DNA from: Balneolaceae bacterium
GTDB lineage: Bacteria > Bacteroidota > Rhodothermia > Balneolales > Balneolaceae
Assembly (NCBI GenBank): GCA_017643365.1
Contig: JAEPNO010000017.1
Location: forward strand, 1 to 64,000
Direction: 5' to 3'
DNA: 64,000 bases
This document shows, one piece after another, positions 27,220 to 37,375 of the stretch. Positions within the stretch are counted from its first letter, which is position 1; every line of letters starts with the position of its first letter. The position numbers were made by a program, and so were the translations under genes. The notes under the pieces are model-generated. The model was not told the DNA's origin. It saw only the letters and a list, made by a program, of their open reading frames with translations, and made no database searches.

Positions 27220-27259
27220 GAACTACAAGTTCAGAATAATTGTAGGAACTAGTGTTATA
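27220..27259. promoter_or_regulatory. Possible operator between antiporter and APC permease genes
   Basis: GAACTACAAGTTC (27220-27232) is a perfect 5-bp-arm palindrome, and its CTACAA is matched downstream by TTGTAG about 11 bp away. It sits in the 141-bp divergent intergenic region. No regulator is known. Confidence 0.3.
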
Positions 27260-27311
27260 AAAAACATATTATCATTTTATACAAGCTTTTAACAGTATAC
27301 TCTACAAAATC

Positions 27312-29405
27312 ATGCCGGCAGCAGCAAAAAAACTATCAAAAAAACTTACGGTGTTCGATGTATACGCCGTTAGCACGGGTGCGATGTTCAGCTCGGGATT
27401 TTTCTTGTTACCGGGAATCGCCGCAATGGAAACCGGGAACTCAGTAGCCTTTGCCTATCTGGCAGCGGGTTTTTTGATTCTCCCCTCGATGTTATCAGTA
27501 GCTGAACTTTCAACTGCTATGCCTAAAGCAGGTGGCGCTTATTACTTTCTGGATCGTAGTTTAGGTCCGTTAATGGGCACTATTGGCGGCTTGGGATCAT
27601 GGATAGCATTGATCTTTAAAAGTGCATTTGCGCTCATCGGGATGGGCGCATATCTCACCATTTTTGTGGATGTCCCCATGTTGCCCTTGGCGTTAGTGCT
27701 TACACTCGCATTCGGGCTTCTCAATATATTCGGTGCAAAAGAAACAGCGGTATTACAACGTGTTTTGGTGGCTGCACTGGTTTTGATTATGGCCTATTTT
27801 TTAATCATGGGGCTTAACTTTATTTATGCTACCGATGGATTCTTACCACCGTTACAACAGCAAAATTTCTTCACAAACGGTATTAATGGGTTCATTTCAA
27901 CGATAGGTTTAGTGTTCGTTTCGTATGCAGGTTTAACTAAGGTTGCCAGCATTGCGGAAGAGGTTCAAAATCCCGATCGGTCGATTCCATTGGGGATGAT
28001 TTTATCATTAGTTACAGCCAGTGTGGTTTATGTTGTAGGTGTTTTTATCATGATAAAAGTACTTCCGGCAAATGAACTGTTTGATAGCTTAACTCCGGTT
28101 GCTGATGCCGGTAAACGTGTTATGACATTCCTCCCGGGCTCTACGGGGCTCTTATTGATTGTAATCGCAGCTATAGCTGCTTTTGCATCCACAGGAAATG
28201 CAGGAATTATGTCGGCATCGCGATACCCACTTGCAATGAGTCGTGATGGGTTATTGAGCCCGATATTTCAAAATATCGGCAAGTTTAATACACCGCATGT
28301 TGCTGTAATTGCAACTACTCTATTCATGGCCGCTGTGCTTATTCTTTTTGATGTGGAAGCCGTTGCAAAGCTGGCAAGTGCGTTCCAATTATTGCTTTTT
28401 TGCTTATTAAACCTCTCTGTGATTGTGATGCGCGAGAGTAGAATCGAAGCCTACAAACCGGGGTATAAATCGCCGTTTTACCCATGGCTACAAATTGCAG
28501 GGATGATTATTTCGCTTTGGTTGGTGGCCGAAATGGGGCTTCTCGCTGTGGGATTAACAGGAACACTCATCATTTTCTGTATAGGATGGTATTTCTATTA
28601 CGCTCATGGAAAAGTGAAGCGTCAAGGTGCCATTTATCACATTCATGCACGGCTTGGACAATTGCGCTACGAAGCACTCGAGCATGAGTTAATGACGATC
28701 ATCAACGAGAAAAACCTCAACAATTCGTTGACTTATCAAGAAGTGATTGCACGATCGATTGTAATGCATATAGATGAAGATCAAACCGATATTGAGCGAT
28801 TGATAATGCGTTCAACTTTGACATTGAATGAGCGATTAAAATTAAATCGGGATAAACTCAGAGAGCAGCTAAATGATTTCGAGAAGAATTTCATCGAAAT
28901 GAAGGATGGGGTTTTCTTTAAATATATTCAGCTCGAGAAAGTGAAAATCCCCGAAATGCTAGCCGTTCATTCTTCGAAAGGGATTGAATTTGAACTCGAT
29001 AAGGAGAAGAAAAAAGCATATGCAATCATTTTCTTAGCCACTCCAAAAGATAAGCCGTTACTACATATGCGAATTATCGGTCACCTAGCAGAGCTTATTG
29101 AGGCCGAAGGATTCCTGGAGCGTTGGAAAAGCGCGAAAATCGAAAAGGCAATGAAGCAGGTGCTGCTAACCGACGAACGATTCATAAATATTCGTTTGGT
29201 TGAACATACCAAAGCCGAAGATTGGATCGGCAAAAAACTGATGGAGCTAGAGCTTCCCGGTGAGTGCCTGGTAACTATCATAGAGCGCGATAGCGAGATC
29301 ATTATCCCCAAAGGTAAAACGAAACTACATTCGGGCGATATACTCTCGATACTTGGATATCCGAAAGATATCAAAGCACTAAAAAAGGAACTCGATTACG
29401 AATGA
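27312..29405 (+). CDS. APC-family permease with EIIA-like and TrkA-C domains
   Basis: Amino acid-polyamine-organocation transporter in the inner membrane, with about 12 helices in residues 1-440 (VYAVSTGAMFSSGFFLLPGI opens helix 1, and AFASTGNAGIMSASRYPLAMSR in part is conserved). The cytoplasmic tail of about 250 residues resembles a PTS EIIA(Fru/Ntr) domain: AVHSSKG with His553 in the position of the phospho-histidine, then AIIFLATPKDKPLLHMRIIG and HLAELIEAEGFLERW. A TrkA-C-like end follows (KTKLHSGDILSILG). Substrate unknown. The EIIA assignment is moderate; the transporter call is firm. Confidence 0.85.
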   Translation: MPAAAKKLSKKLTVFDVYAVSTGAMFSSGFFLLPGIAAMETGNSVAFAYLAAGFLILPSMLSVAELSTAMPKAGGAYYFLDRSLGPLMGTIGGLGSWIALIFKSAFALIGMGAYLTIFVDVPMLPLALVLTLAFGLLNIFGAKETAVLQRVLVAALVLIMAYFLIMGLNFIYATDGFLPPLQQQNFFTNGINGFISTIGLVFVSYAGLTKVASIAEEVQNPDRSIPLGMILSLVTASVVYVVGVFIMIKVLPANELFDSLTPVADAGKRVMTFLPGSTGLLLIVIAAIAAFASTGNAGIMSASRYPLAMSRDGLLSPIFQNIGKFNTPHVAVIATTLFMAAVLILFDVEAVAKLASAFQLLLFCLLNLSVIVMRESRIEAYKPGYKSPFYPWLQIAGMIISLWLVAEMGLLAVGLTGTLIIFCIGWYFYYAHGKVKRQGAIYHIHARLGQLRYEALEHELMTIINEKNLNNSLTYQEVIARSIVMHIDEDQTDIERLIMRSTLTLNERLKLNRDKLREQLNDFEKNFIEMKDGVFFKYIQLEKVKIPEMLAVHSSKGIEFELDKEKKKAYAIIFLATPKDKPLLHMRIIGHLAELIEAEGFLERWKSAKIEKAMKQVLLTDERFINIRLVEHTKAEDWIGKKLMELELPGECLVTIIERDSEIIIPKGKTKLHSGDILSILGYPKDIKALKKELDYE

Positions 29406-29428
29406 AAAGCTAAAGTTTAGCTTTTTAA
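29405..29428. terminator. Bidirectional terminator between APC permease and hisS
   Basis: A 9-bp stem (AAAAGCTAA with TTAGCTTTT) and loop AGT, at 29405-29425, T-rich on both strands. It overlaps the hisS stop codon and serves both convergent genes. Confidence 0.7.
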
Positions 29429-30676
29429 TTTGGCGATAATTTCATCAATCGAAAGTTGCTCTTCGGCACTTTCATGCATATTTCTTAGCACGAATTTCCC
29501 GGATGCCAGCTCATTGTCGCCTACGATCAATGCGTATTGTGCATTCTGTCGATTAGCTTCTTTCATTTGAGCTTTCATCGAACGGCCTTTGTAATCCATG
29601 GTTGCTGATATGCTTTGCTCACGGAATGTTGGAAGGATTTCGATCACCCATTCACGAGCTTCATCTCCTAAACAAACCATAAACACGTCGATCGATTTTT
29701 CGTCGGCTAATTGGATATCTAATTCCTCACAAGCGATCAGTAAGCGCTCCATTCCGGCAGCAAATCCTACAGCAGGGGTTGGTAGGCCACCGACTTCCTC
29801 AACCAATAAATCATAACGTCCGCCACCTGCTAGGGCATCTTGTGAACCGAGATCCGGACTGGTAAGCTCGAAAGCGGTACGCGTGTAATAATCCATGCCT
29901 CGCACGAGTAAAGGATCAACCACATACTCTATACCTCGCATATCTAAATACTTGCGAACCAATGCAAAATGTTCGGCAGAGTCTTCATTCAAATAATCGC
30001 TAATCACCGGTGCATTTTTGATAAATTCTTGATCTTCCGGCTCTTTTGAATCGAGAATCCGCATCGGGTTTTTCTCGAAACGAGTTTGCGAGAGTTCACT
30101 AAGCTTATCAAAATTAGGACGCAGATATTCACGAAGAACGTTCTTATAAGATTCCCGGCTTTCAGGATCGCCCACTGAATTCAGTTTTAGTGTAAAGTTT
30201 TTGATGCCAATCCGTTGATAGATGCGCATCATGAACGAAATACATTCCACATCAGCAATCGGGTCATCGCTGCCAATCACCTCTAAGCCAAACTGGTGAA
30301 ATTGACGCTGACGCCCTTTCTGTGGACGTTCTGCGCGGAACATTGGTCCGATGTAGTATAGCTTCTGAGCACCCCCACGCTGAGCCAAATGATGCTGAAC
30401 AAAAGCACGCACTACCGGCGCAGTAAGCTCAGGACGCAATACATAGTTGCTGTCCCCTTTAGTAAACGCGAAGATCTCTTTGGTTACGATATCCGTAAGC
30501 TGGCCAACACCTCTCTTGATAAGCTCCGTTTGCTCCATAATGGGAGTTCGAATTTCCTCGAAATTGAATCGTGCAGCTTCTTCATGGATGATATTCTCCA
30601 GGGCTCTCCATTTCGGCGATTCGTCGGGTAAAATATCCACCATTCCGAGGTGGGTGGTGTAGGTAGCTTTGGGCAT
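29417..30676 (-). CDS. hisS: Histidine--tRNA ligase
   Basis: Class II aminoacyl-tRNA synthetase charging tRNA-His. Motif 2 is FRAERPQKGRQRQFHQFG and motif 3 is GFAAGMERLLIA. The histidine-specific segments LVRGMDYYTRTAFE and AGGRYDLLVEE are present, and a C-terminal anticodon-binding domain covers about residues 325-419. At 419 residues it is full length. It borders the polysaccharide locus, with the flippase gene 54 bp upstream on the same strand. Confidence 0.95.
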   Translation of the reverse strand: MPKATYTTHLGMVDILPDESPKWRALENIIHEEAARFNFEEIRTPIMEQTELIKRGVGQLTDIVTKEIFAFTKGDSNYVLRPELTAPVVRAFVQHHLAQRGGAQKLYYIGPMFRAERPQKGRQRQFHQFGLEVIGSDDPIADVECISFMMRIYQRIGIKNFTLKLNSVGDPESRESYKNVLREYLRPNFDKLSELSQTRFEKNPMRILDSKEPEDQEFIKNAPVISDYLNEDSAEHFALVRKYLDMRGIEYVVDPLLVRGMDYYTRTAFELTSPDLGSQDALAGGGRYDLLVEEVGGLPTPAVGFAAGMERLLIACEELDIQLADEKSIDVFMVCLGDEAREWVIEILPTFREQSISATMDYKGRSMKAQMKEANRQNAQYALIVGDNELASGKFVLRNMHESAEEQLSIDEIIAKLKS

Positions 30677-30730
30677 TAAGAGATTGTATTACTTCAGATA
30701 AATGATTTTAGAAGATAAGGCGCTTAATAT

Positions 30731-32209
30731 TTAGAATCTTGAATGTGTAACTAAAGAGTTAATTAATTTATTAACGTCATCAGAAATCTTAAACTTCCAA
30801 ATTGCAAAGACATAAACAATTAATAAGGATACTGATCGGATTCCTATATCAATGAGGTAATTTTCATGCTCTTCGATTTGCAGCGAAATAAAAAGAAGTA
30901 GTAAACCAAGTATTGTGATCCAGAGTATTTTAATACTAAATGGTTGTAATCTAAATTTTAGCCAAACATAAACCACTCGAGTAATATTACCAATTATTAT
31001 TGAAATAGAAGTTGCAACAGCAGCTCCCAGAATCCCATAAATGGGTATTAATAAAAAGTTTAAAATTATAGCGACAACTATTACGAAAATAGAGGAGTAA
31101 AAATCAAATTTATAGAATGGTGATGATATAATAATTTGTCCATTTGCACCCGTAGCCATATCAAACAAATTTCCAAGCCCGATTATAATTATTACTACAG
31201 CTCCTGTACTATATTCATCAGGTAGGATTGCAAATAAATTGTTCAAGTTTGCTATAACTCCAATATATATAATTACACCTGCTATATATTGATTTAATGA
31301 TGTTTTTTTATACACATCACTTATGTTGTGTATGTCATTGTTAGAAAATGAGTTAGAAATTACTGGGAATGAAATTTTCCCGATAGATTTTTTGGGGACT
31401 AGGATAACTGAGCCTACATAGATTGCGATAGCATATATGCCCGTTTTCGTTAACCCTTCATACGAGCCAAGCATTAAAAGATCTATGTTACCAAGAATTA
31501 GTACTGTAAGTCCACTAAAAAATGCATAAAAACTGTATTGGAATATTTCAATAACCTTCTTTTTAGAAAAAACAGAAAATTCAATCTCAAATTTTACAAA
31601 ACCCTTAATTAAAGAATATGCTAACAATAAGATGTATTGGAGTGCATAATTGGCTATAAAAAGAAAGATAAATTGGTCAAAATTTATAATATCAAACGAA
31701 AATAAAAGTAAGGTACCAATAGTAATTATTCTTAAAAATACCTCCTGTAGAGAAGAAGCAAAAACAGTATTAAAACTCGCTTTCAAGAATGCTGTCAAGA
31801 GCCCAAATGAAGATGAAAAGAAAACTAGTGGAATTATATAGATGAAATACTGAGATAAAAGTTTACTCTCATTATTGTAGAGCTCAAGTAATCTATTATC
31901 AAATACAATTAGAAGAATTGAATATGCAATAAACCCCAATAATGGTGGGATTATGAACGCCCAAAATAGACCCTGTGGTTTATCAGAAACCGCTTTTAAA
32001 GGCGGGAAAAACTTTACAATTGACTTTGGAATACCAAAATTTAAAAATTGTACACTAAGAGTCATAATAGATAATAGAACTCTTGTTAAACCAAACTGAT
32101 CTGTAGCAAGAATATTAGGGAATAATTTTATAGTAGCTATGAAACCAAGAATAATGCCTATGTAAGAAATGGTGGCATTTTTAATACTCTGATTGATTAT
32201 TATTCCCAA
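30731..32209 (-). CDS. Oligosaccharide flippase (Wzx/MOP family)
   Basis: Predicted to move lipid-linked oligosaccharide units across the inner membrane. The 492-residue protein has 12-14 hydrophobic helices rich in Ile, Leu and Phe, in the pattern of polysaccharide biosynthesis exporters, with Gly-Pro turns such as FLNFGIPKSIVKFFPP and GLTKTGIYAIAIYVGSVI. The coding sequence is notably AT-rich compared with hisS next to it. It marks the start of the surface-polysaccharide locus. Confidence 0.85.
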   Translation of the reverse strand: MGIIINQSIKNATISYIGIILGFIATIKLFPNILATDQFGLTRVLLSIMTLSVQFLNFGIPKSIVKFFPPLKAVSDKPQGLFWAFIIPPLLGFIAYSILLIVFDNRLLELYNNESKLLSQYFIYIIPLVFFSSSFGLLTAFLKASFNTVFASSLQEVFLRIITIGTLLLFSFDIINFDQFIFLFIANYALQYILLLAYSLIKGFVKFEIEFSVFSKKKVIEIFQYSFYAFFSGLTVLILGNIDLLMLGSYEGLTKTGIYAIAIYVGSVILVPKKSIGKISFPVISNSFSNNDIHNISDVYKKTSLNQYIAGVIIYIGVIANLNNLFAILPDEYSTGAVVIIIIGLGNLFDMATGANGQIIISSPFYKFDFYSSIFVIVVAIILNFLLIPIYGILGAAVATSISIIIGNITRVVYVWLKFRLQPFSIKILWITILGLLLLFISLQIEEHENYLIDIGIRSVSLLIVYVFAIWKFKISDDVNKLINSLVTHSRF

Positions 32210-32251
32210 GGAAAAACCGGTTACTTTGCTATTTAAAAACCCAATCTAATA

Positions 32252-32869
32252 ATGAATCAGAACAAAAAGAATAACTATTCACACGAATGGATATTTAATT
32301 TAGAGAAGCAATATCATTGGAATTTATATTGGCATCAATTGAATTGTATAATGAATATTTCACGTATTGAAAAGCAACATACGATTTACGAAGTTGGAAA
32401 AGGTAGTGGGTTTACATCTGAATATTTAAATAGTAAAGGTTATTCTATTAAAACTATTGATATAGATGAGAATAAAAATCCTGATTTATTACTAGATATT
32501 ACTAAAGACCAAATTCCTACTTCAGATGCGTATATTGCATTTGAGATTCTAGAGCATATACCATTCTTAGATGCTGAAAAATTTATTAAGACTTTAAAAG
32601 ATAATGGTACTAAATACCTTGTATTTAGTCTTCCCTATGCATTTAAGACATTTATATGGATAGAAGGTTTTTTACTGAAGTATGGTGGATTTAAAATAAA
32701 TCTTGGGAAAAAAAGAAAGTCAATTATATCAGAACACCATTATTGGGAATTGGGAATTAATGGTCATAATGTAAAATCAATTAAAGGAATTCTTGGTAAA
32801 TATAATTTTAAAGTTGTGAAGGATTATAAATATAGAAATCATCATTTCTTTGTAGCTGAACAAGGATAA
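32252..32869 (+). CDS. Class I SAM-dependent methyltransferase
   Basis: A 205-residue Rossmann-fold methyltransferase. The SAM loop is YEVGKGSGFTSEYL (about residues 46-59), the acidic ribose-binding end of strand 2 is KTIDIDENKNPD, and a third motif reads AYIAFEILEHIPF. It probably methylates a sugar or glycan intermediate given its neighbours; the target is inferred. It is the first of four plus-strand genes (methyltransferase, sulfotransferase, acyltransferase, deacetylase) spaced by a few bases or overlapping, hence an operon. Confidence 0.78.
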   Translation: MNQNKKNNYSHEWIFNLEKQYHWNLYWHQLNCIMNISRIEKQHTIYEVGKGSGFTSEYLNSKGYSIKTIDIDENKNPDLLLDITKDQIPTSDAYIAFEILEHIPFLDAEKFIKTLKDNGTKYLVFSLPYAFKTFIWIEGFLLKYGGFKINLGKKRKSIISEHHYWELGINGHNVKSIKGILGKYNFKVVKDYKYRNHHFFVAEQG

Positions 32870-32871
32870 GA

Positions 32872-33795
32872 ATGTTCTCAACGAGACTAATGATTGACTT
32901 GCAAAGTAACTTGCTAAAGTTTTTGGAATTAAAATTTAGAAAAAGAGCTAATTCTGAACATGATTTTATACCTATTTGGATTGTTGGGGCACCAAGATCA
33001 GGTACAACATTAATTTATCAAGCTTTATGTTCGGCGTTCAAGTGTTATTATCTAACTAATAGAGTAGCTTGGCGATATAGAATAGCTCTTATCGTAAGAA
33101 TGATTGAGCGTAATTTTTTTAAAACTGATTTAAGCCCAACTAGTTTCAATTCCAAATACGGTCAAACAAAACACTCAAGCGACCCACATGAAGGAGGGCC
33201 ATTTTTTTATCAGTTCTTTCCAAAAGAAGAACCATATGTTACAGTAGAAAAAAATTATAGAGATAGTAGAAATGGTGTAGAGTTTAAGAATATCCTTTCA
33301 GAAATTGCAAAACCATACCCAATATTTATTTCTAAAAACACATATCATTCTCTTAGGATTCAGGTATTATCGGAATTATTTCCTTCATCTATTTTTGTTT
33401 GGGTGAAACGAGATTTAAAATCAACTATGAAGTCGATTTATAAGGCGAGGCAAGATAATAATGATTTGGAAAAATGGTGGGGAGTAAATCCACCCGGCTG
33501 GAAATTGAAAGAAAAAGAACCTGTTTTGGACCAAATATATTGGCAAGTGAATGCTATTAATCAAATAATAAAAAAAGATCTCGAATTAAGTCTCGCAAGG
33601 CATTATGAAATCGATTATGACGATTTTTGTGAGAACCCTCGCTCATTTATTGCTGAATTTGCTGATACATTTAGTCTAGCATCAAATCTATATAGTTCTA
33701 TTATCAACATACCGGAAAACTTTTTAACTAAATCGAGTGAATCAGATAATATTGATGTTATGATTCAGGAATATCTTGAAGCTAAAAATGATTGA
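32872..33795 (+). CDS. Sulfotransferase family protein
   Basis: Transfers sulfate from PAPS to a hydroxyl of a glycan or related molecule. The 5'-phosphosulfate loop is VGAPRSGTTLIYQAL (about residues 39-53), and the 3'-phosphate region contains FVWVKRDLKSTMKSIYKAR, with the conserved Arg-Asp pair and Ser. The length is 307 residues. Its position in the operon suggests that the surface polymer is sulfated, which is inference. The stop overlaps the next start by 8 bp. Confidence 0.8.
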   Translation: MFSTRLMIDLQSNLLKFLELKFRKRANSEHDFIPIWIVGAPRSGTTLIYQALCSAFKCYYLTNRVAWRYRIALIVRMIERNFFKTDLSPTSFNSKYGQTKHSSDPHEGGPFFYQFFPKEEPYVTVEKNYRDSRNGVEFKNILSEIAKPYPIFISKNTYHSLRIQVLSELFPSSIFVWVKRDLKSTMKSIYKARQDNNDLEKWWGVNPPGWKLKEKEPVLDQIYWQVNAINQIIKKDLELSLARHYEIDYDDFCENPRSFIAEFADTFSLASNLYSSIINIPENFLTKSSESDNIDVMIQEYLEAKND

Positions 33796-34729
33796 ACCAT
33801 CACCTCATAAATTACCGGGCAATATTTTTATGCAGCCTTGGTGGCTTGATGTAGTTGCCAAAGATGATTGGATAGAACTGAAAATTGAAAAAGGTGGAGA
33901 TCTTAAAGCGCGTTGGCCTATTGTGATGCGGAAGAAGATGGGGTTTGTTCATATTGAAATGCCTGTTTTGACCCAGAAAACTGGTCCATGGATAAAACAA
34001 GAGAGTACAAAACAAGTCTCCTTGCACAGTAATGAAAGAAAATTACTTGAGGAGTTGATCGAAAAAATTCCGTCTTTTGATCGATTCAATTTAAATTTGG
34101 ATGAATCCATTATAAATTATTTACCATTTAAATGGAGTGGTTTTAAACAATCTTCAAATACTTCATTCAGGATCAACGATCCCTATAATTCAGAAGCAGT
34201 TTGGGCCAATTTTAAAAGTACAGTAAGGAGAAACATTAGGCGGGCCCAAGAAAATTGTACTATATCTACCAATCTTACATCAAAGGAGTTATATCTACAA
34301 ATTAAGAAGACTTTTCATAGGAAAAATAAAGAGCCTTCCTATAGTTTTGAATTAATTGATGATTTAATAAATGAAGCAACAAAGAGAAATAGAGCCAATA
34401 TTATAGGGGTGTTGAATAAAAATAATGAAGTGATTTCAGCACAATTATTTATACATGATGATAATGTAACTTACTATTTAGCTGGTGGATTTGATAATGA
34501 TAATATTGAACCCGGTGCAGTTAGTTTAGGAATGTTCGAAGGGATAAGACTTGCCGCAGCTCGAAAAAATGCCTTTGACTTCGAAGGGTCTAGTGTTAAT
34601 GGAATAGAGCAGTTTTTCAGTTCTTTTGGTAGCATACCGATTCATTTCCATAATATTCATAAAGTGAGTAATAAATACTTACCTGTATATTTATTAAAAG
34701 AGATAAGAAATTTTAGGAAAACACTTTAA
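33788..34729 (+). CDS. GNAT / FemAB-like acyltransferase
   Basis: About 313 residues with the paired-GNAT layout of FemAB-like proteins used in exopolysaccharide and cell-wall assembly. Recognisable blocks are QPWWLDVVAKDDWIELKIEK near the N-terminus, FKSTVRRNIRRAQEN in the middle, and HDDNVTYYLAGGFDNDN followed by FDFEGSSVNGIEQFFSSFG near the end. ATG at 33788 is preferred over a TTG at 33776, since it overlaps the sulfotransferase stop by only 8 bp. The acyl donor and acceptor are unknown. Confidence 0.75.
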   Translation: MIEPSPHKLPGNIFMQPWWLDVVAKDDWIELKIEKGGDLKARWPIVMRKKMGFVHIEMPVLTQKTGPWIKQESTKQVSLHSNERKLLEELIEKIPSFDRFNLNLDESIINYLPFKWSGFKQSSNTSFRINDPYNSEAVWANFKSTVRRNIRRAQENCTISTNLTSKELYLQIKKTFHRKNKEPSYSFELIDDLINEATKRNRANIIGVLNKNNEVISAQLFIHDDNVTYYLAGGFDNDNIEPGAVSLGMFEGIRLAAARKNAFDFEGSSVNGIEQFFSSFGSIPIHFHNIHKVSNKYLPVYLLKEIRNFRKTL

Positions 34730-34738
34730 AAACCTAAA

Positions 34739-36076
34739 ATGTTAAAAAACGAGACTGTAAAAATTATCACTGGTAGTAATTTTGCCCAGGAAAAGCATTT
34801 CATACTATCAGTGTTTGTCGAAGACTTTTTGGGCATGCATCTTGACATGGAATTCTTGGTCGAAAAAACTGGATATGAGTTAATCTACCAATCCAATTGT
34901 GTTCAACTGAATGATGTGTTTTTTGGTGATAATTATTTCAACGACAAAACGCATCAAAATCTGAAGTCTTTTAATTTAAAAGGCAATGAACTACCAGCAT
35001 GGTTTTATGATGTAAATACTGAGTTAGATATTAAAGTTGATATTTTTGGCATGGCGTTTTTTATCATGTCGGGTTATGCAGATATTCATTTTTCTCAAAA
35101 CGATGAGTTCGAAAGAAACATTGGATACTCATCTTTTCTTGTGCAAAAACAATTGATTGATAGACCAATTATTCAAGAATGGTTTACAGTTCTTGCATGT
35201 GAATTATTACAACTTTCGGAGACTGATTTTTTATCCAATAGATTGTATTCAAAACATGTTTCACATGATGTTGATCAACCCTTCGAATATTTAAACTACA
35301 CATACCGTCGGTTGTTGAAAAGACTTATTGGAGATGTGGTAATTAGAAGAGATTTCAATCTAGCAATTGAGCGAGTTAAGTTTTTTCACAAGGTGAAAGG
35401 AGGGGATTTTGAATCTGATCCGTATAATAATTTTGAAGAATTAATTGATCTTTTGGCTGCGTTCGATATACGAAGTGCATTTTTCTTTGTAGCTAGTGAT
35501 AATGATCATCCAAACGATGTCAATTATCAGATTCATCAAAAACCAATCAAGCAAATTGTCAAAAAAGTTCATAATGCAGGACATAAGATTGGAATACACC
35601 CGAGTTTTAATACTTTGGGATGCTCAGATAAACTAAGTGAGGAAGTAAAAGCATTAAACACAGTATTAAATGAACTTCAAATAAAATCTTTAGTTAACGA
35701 AAGTAGAAAACACTATCTAAGATGGGATTGGAAAACTACGCCTAAAGAATTATCAGACGCTGGAATTGAACACGATTATACTGTTGGTTATGCAGATAGA
35801 ACAGGTTTTAGAGCAGGAGTAGCATTTCCATATTCCGCTTTTGATTGGATTAATAAGAAAATATTACCAATTAAAATCCACCCATTAATCGTAATGGAGT
35901 GTTCTCTTCTTAATGAAGGATATATGGGTGTTTCGTATAAAGAGGCTAGTGAAATAATTGGAACGTATCACACAATATTGAAGAAACTAGGTGGGGAGTT
36001 TGTATTCTTATGGCACAATCATTTATTAATTGATAAAAAAGATATTCAATTGTTTAATTACTTTTTAGGGCTTTAG
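34739..36076 (+). CDS. Polysaccharide deacetylase family protein
   Basis: A 445-residue protein whose C-terminal half (from about residue 175) is a NodB-like carbohydrate esterase: SHDVDQPFEYL carries the catalytic Asp and a metal Asp, GHKIGIHPSFN carries the metal histidine, and LWHNHLL is the late His motif. The N-terminal 170 residues form a separate Bacteroidota-type module. It probably removes acetyl groups from the polymer made by this locus. It is the last gene of the plus-strand run, 9 bp after the acyltransferase gene. Confidence 0.82.
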   Translation: MLKNETVKIITGSNFAQEKHFILSVFVEDFLGMHLDMEFLVEKTGYELIYQSNCVQLNDVFFGDNYFNDKTHQNLKSFNLKGNELPAWFYDVNTELDIKVDIFGMAFFIMSGYADIHFSQNDEFERNIGYSSFLVQKQLIDRPIIQEWFTVLACELLQLSETDFLSNRLYSKHVSHDVDQPFEYLNYTYRRLLKRLIGDVVIRRDFNLAIERVKFFHKVKGGDFESDPYNNFEELIDLLAAFDIRSAFFFVASDNDHPNDVNYQIHQKPIKQIVKKVHNAGHKIGIHPSFNTLGCSDKLSEEVKALNTVLNELQIKSLVNESRKHYLRWDWKTTPKELSDAGIEHDYTVGYADRTGFRAGVAFPYSAFDWINKKILPIKIHPLIVMECSLLNEGYMGVSYKEASEIIGTYHTILKKLGGEFVFLWHNHLLIDKKDIQLFNYFLGL

Positions 36077-36171
36077 CTTAGCATTTTAAATGGCAGTTCT
36101 AATCTTTAATTTCCAAGATTAAATAGAAGTACTTGATCAGCATTAAAATCAGATAAATTTAGAAATAACAA

Positions 36172-37305
36172 TTAATCAAGTAGTCTAGAAACTTGTTGTT
36201 CTAATAGTTTCATATTCATTTCTGAGTTAATTTTTCTTGCTGCTTTATCACTATTTATTTTGTACTGATTAATGCTTTCAGGAGTCATGTTTCTTATTTG
36301 TTCTGCTAGGTCTTTCGGTAAAAAGCTATCAGCAACTACCCCAATTTCATTTTGCATTACCAGTTTTTTCATTTCTGGAGACGGCCCTATTGCAACTGCT
36401 ATTCTTGCTTGTATAAATTCAAATATTTTATTTGGTAGGGCATTTTTATTATTAAAGTTATTAGGTTCAAGAATATAAATTCCTACATCGTAGGATTTAA
36501 GAAATGGAACAATTTCTTGCATAGAAACAGGTGGAATAAAGCGGATATTTGGTTTATTCTGAGCCAGTTCCTTCAGTTTATTAAGATAATGTTGTTTACG
36601 GGCAACTAACATCAAGTCTAATTGGTACCCCTCATCTAGAAAATCCATCATAGTTATCATGTTTTCTATTTTCCTAGAAGGTATAGCTGCTCCATGATGT
36701 ATTAATCTAACAGTATCTTCATTATTCAGAAGTGTGGGTTCAATTTCAGTGTATTCCGAAGCATTTGTCATTACTAGTGGCTTAAGCCCAAAGTTTTTTT
36801 CGAACTCGATAGCAATCCCTTCACACACAGTAAACATTTGGGAAATATTTTCAGTAAAATTTTTAAGGAGCCAAGTATTATAATTTCTGAATAAGAGATT
36901 CCAAACGAATTTTTCTTCGAACTCTTTTGGGGCATACTCATGTGCGTCAAAAATTATCTTTGCATTATTTTTACTGGCTATTTTTTCAGCTAGAGGCAAG
37001 CTATCTACGTCATTGGCTAGAATTAAATCGAATGATTGATTGCCAACATTTTTTAATGCACTTCTTACAGTTAATTGTGTCCAATAAAATAGATTATAGA
37101 ATCGAAAAAGTAGGGCAAAATATGCTATTAGTAGAAACGTACGGTTCTTGCTTTTTTTTGCTTGGATAAATTTTACCCCTTCAATTTCCGGTGTTTTTAT
37201 GCCAATGCAAGAGACGTCATATGATTTATTTAATCTGATTAATTGCCTGTTTACCCGTGGATCATTTTTTAAGTCGGTAAAGGATATTACTAAAATACTC
37301 TTCAT
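36172..37305 (-). CDS. Glycosyltransferase, GT-B fold
   Basis: A 377-residue retaining GT4-like glycosyltransferase. The N-terminus is VISFTDLKNDPRVNRQLIRL, the acceptor-domain segment is ILANDVDSLPLAEKI, and the donor-domain region contains VRLIHHGAAIPSRKIENM and PNKIFEFIQARIAVAIGPSPEM, with the usual donor-binding Glu. The sugar is unknown. It forms a minus-strand group with asnB and wecB. Confidence 0.83.
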   Translation of the reverse strand: MKSILVISFTDLKNDPRVNRQLIRLNKSYDVSCIGIKTPEIEGVKFIQAKKSKNRTFLLIAYFALLFRFYNLFYWTQLTVRSALKNVGNQSFDLILANDVDSLPLAEKIASKNNAKIIFDAHEYAPKEFEEKFVWNLLFRNYNTWLLKNFTENISQMFTVCEGIAIEFEKNFGLKPLVMTNASEYTEIEPTLLNNEDTVRLIHHGAAIPSRKIENMITMMDFLDEGYQLDLMLVARKQHYLNKLKELAQNKPNIRFIPPVSMQEIVPFLKSYDVGIYILEPNNFNNKNALPNKIFEFIQARIAVAIGPSPEMKKLVMQNEIGVVADSFLPKDLAEQIRNMTPESINQYKINSDKAARKINSEMNMKLLEQQVSRLLD

Positions 37306-37375
37306 TTATATAGTGAGATCAAAAGTTTAGCTAATAGTTCCATAAAATAGATTTTCAAATTTATTAGGACTCTTT

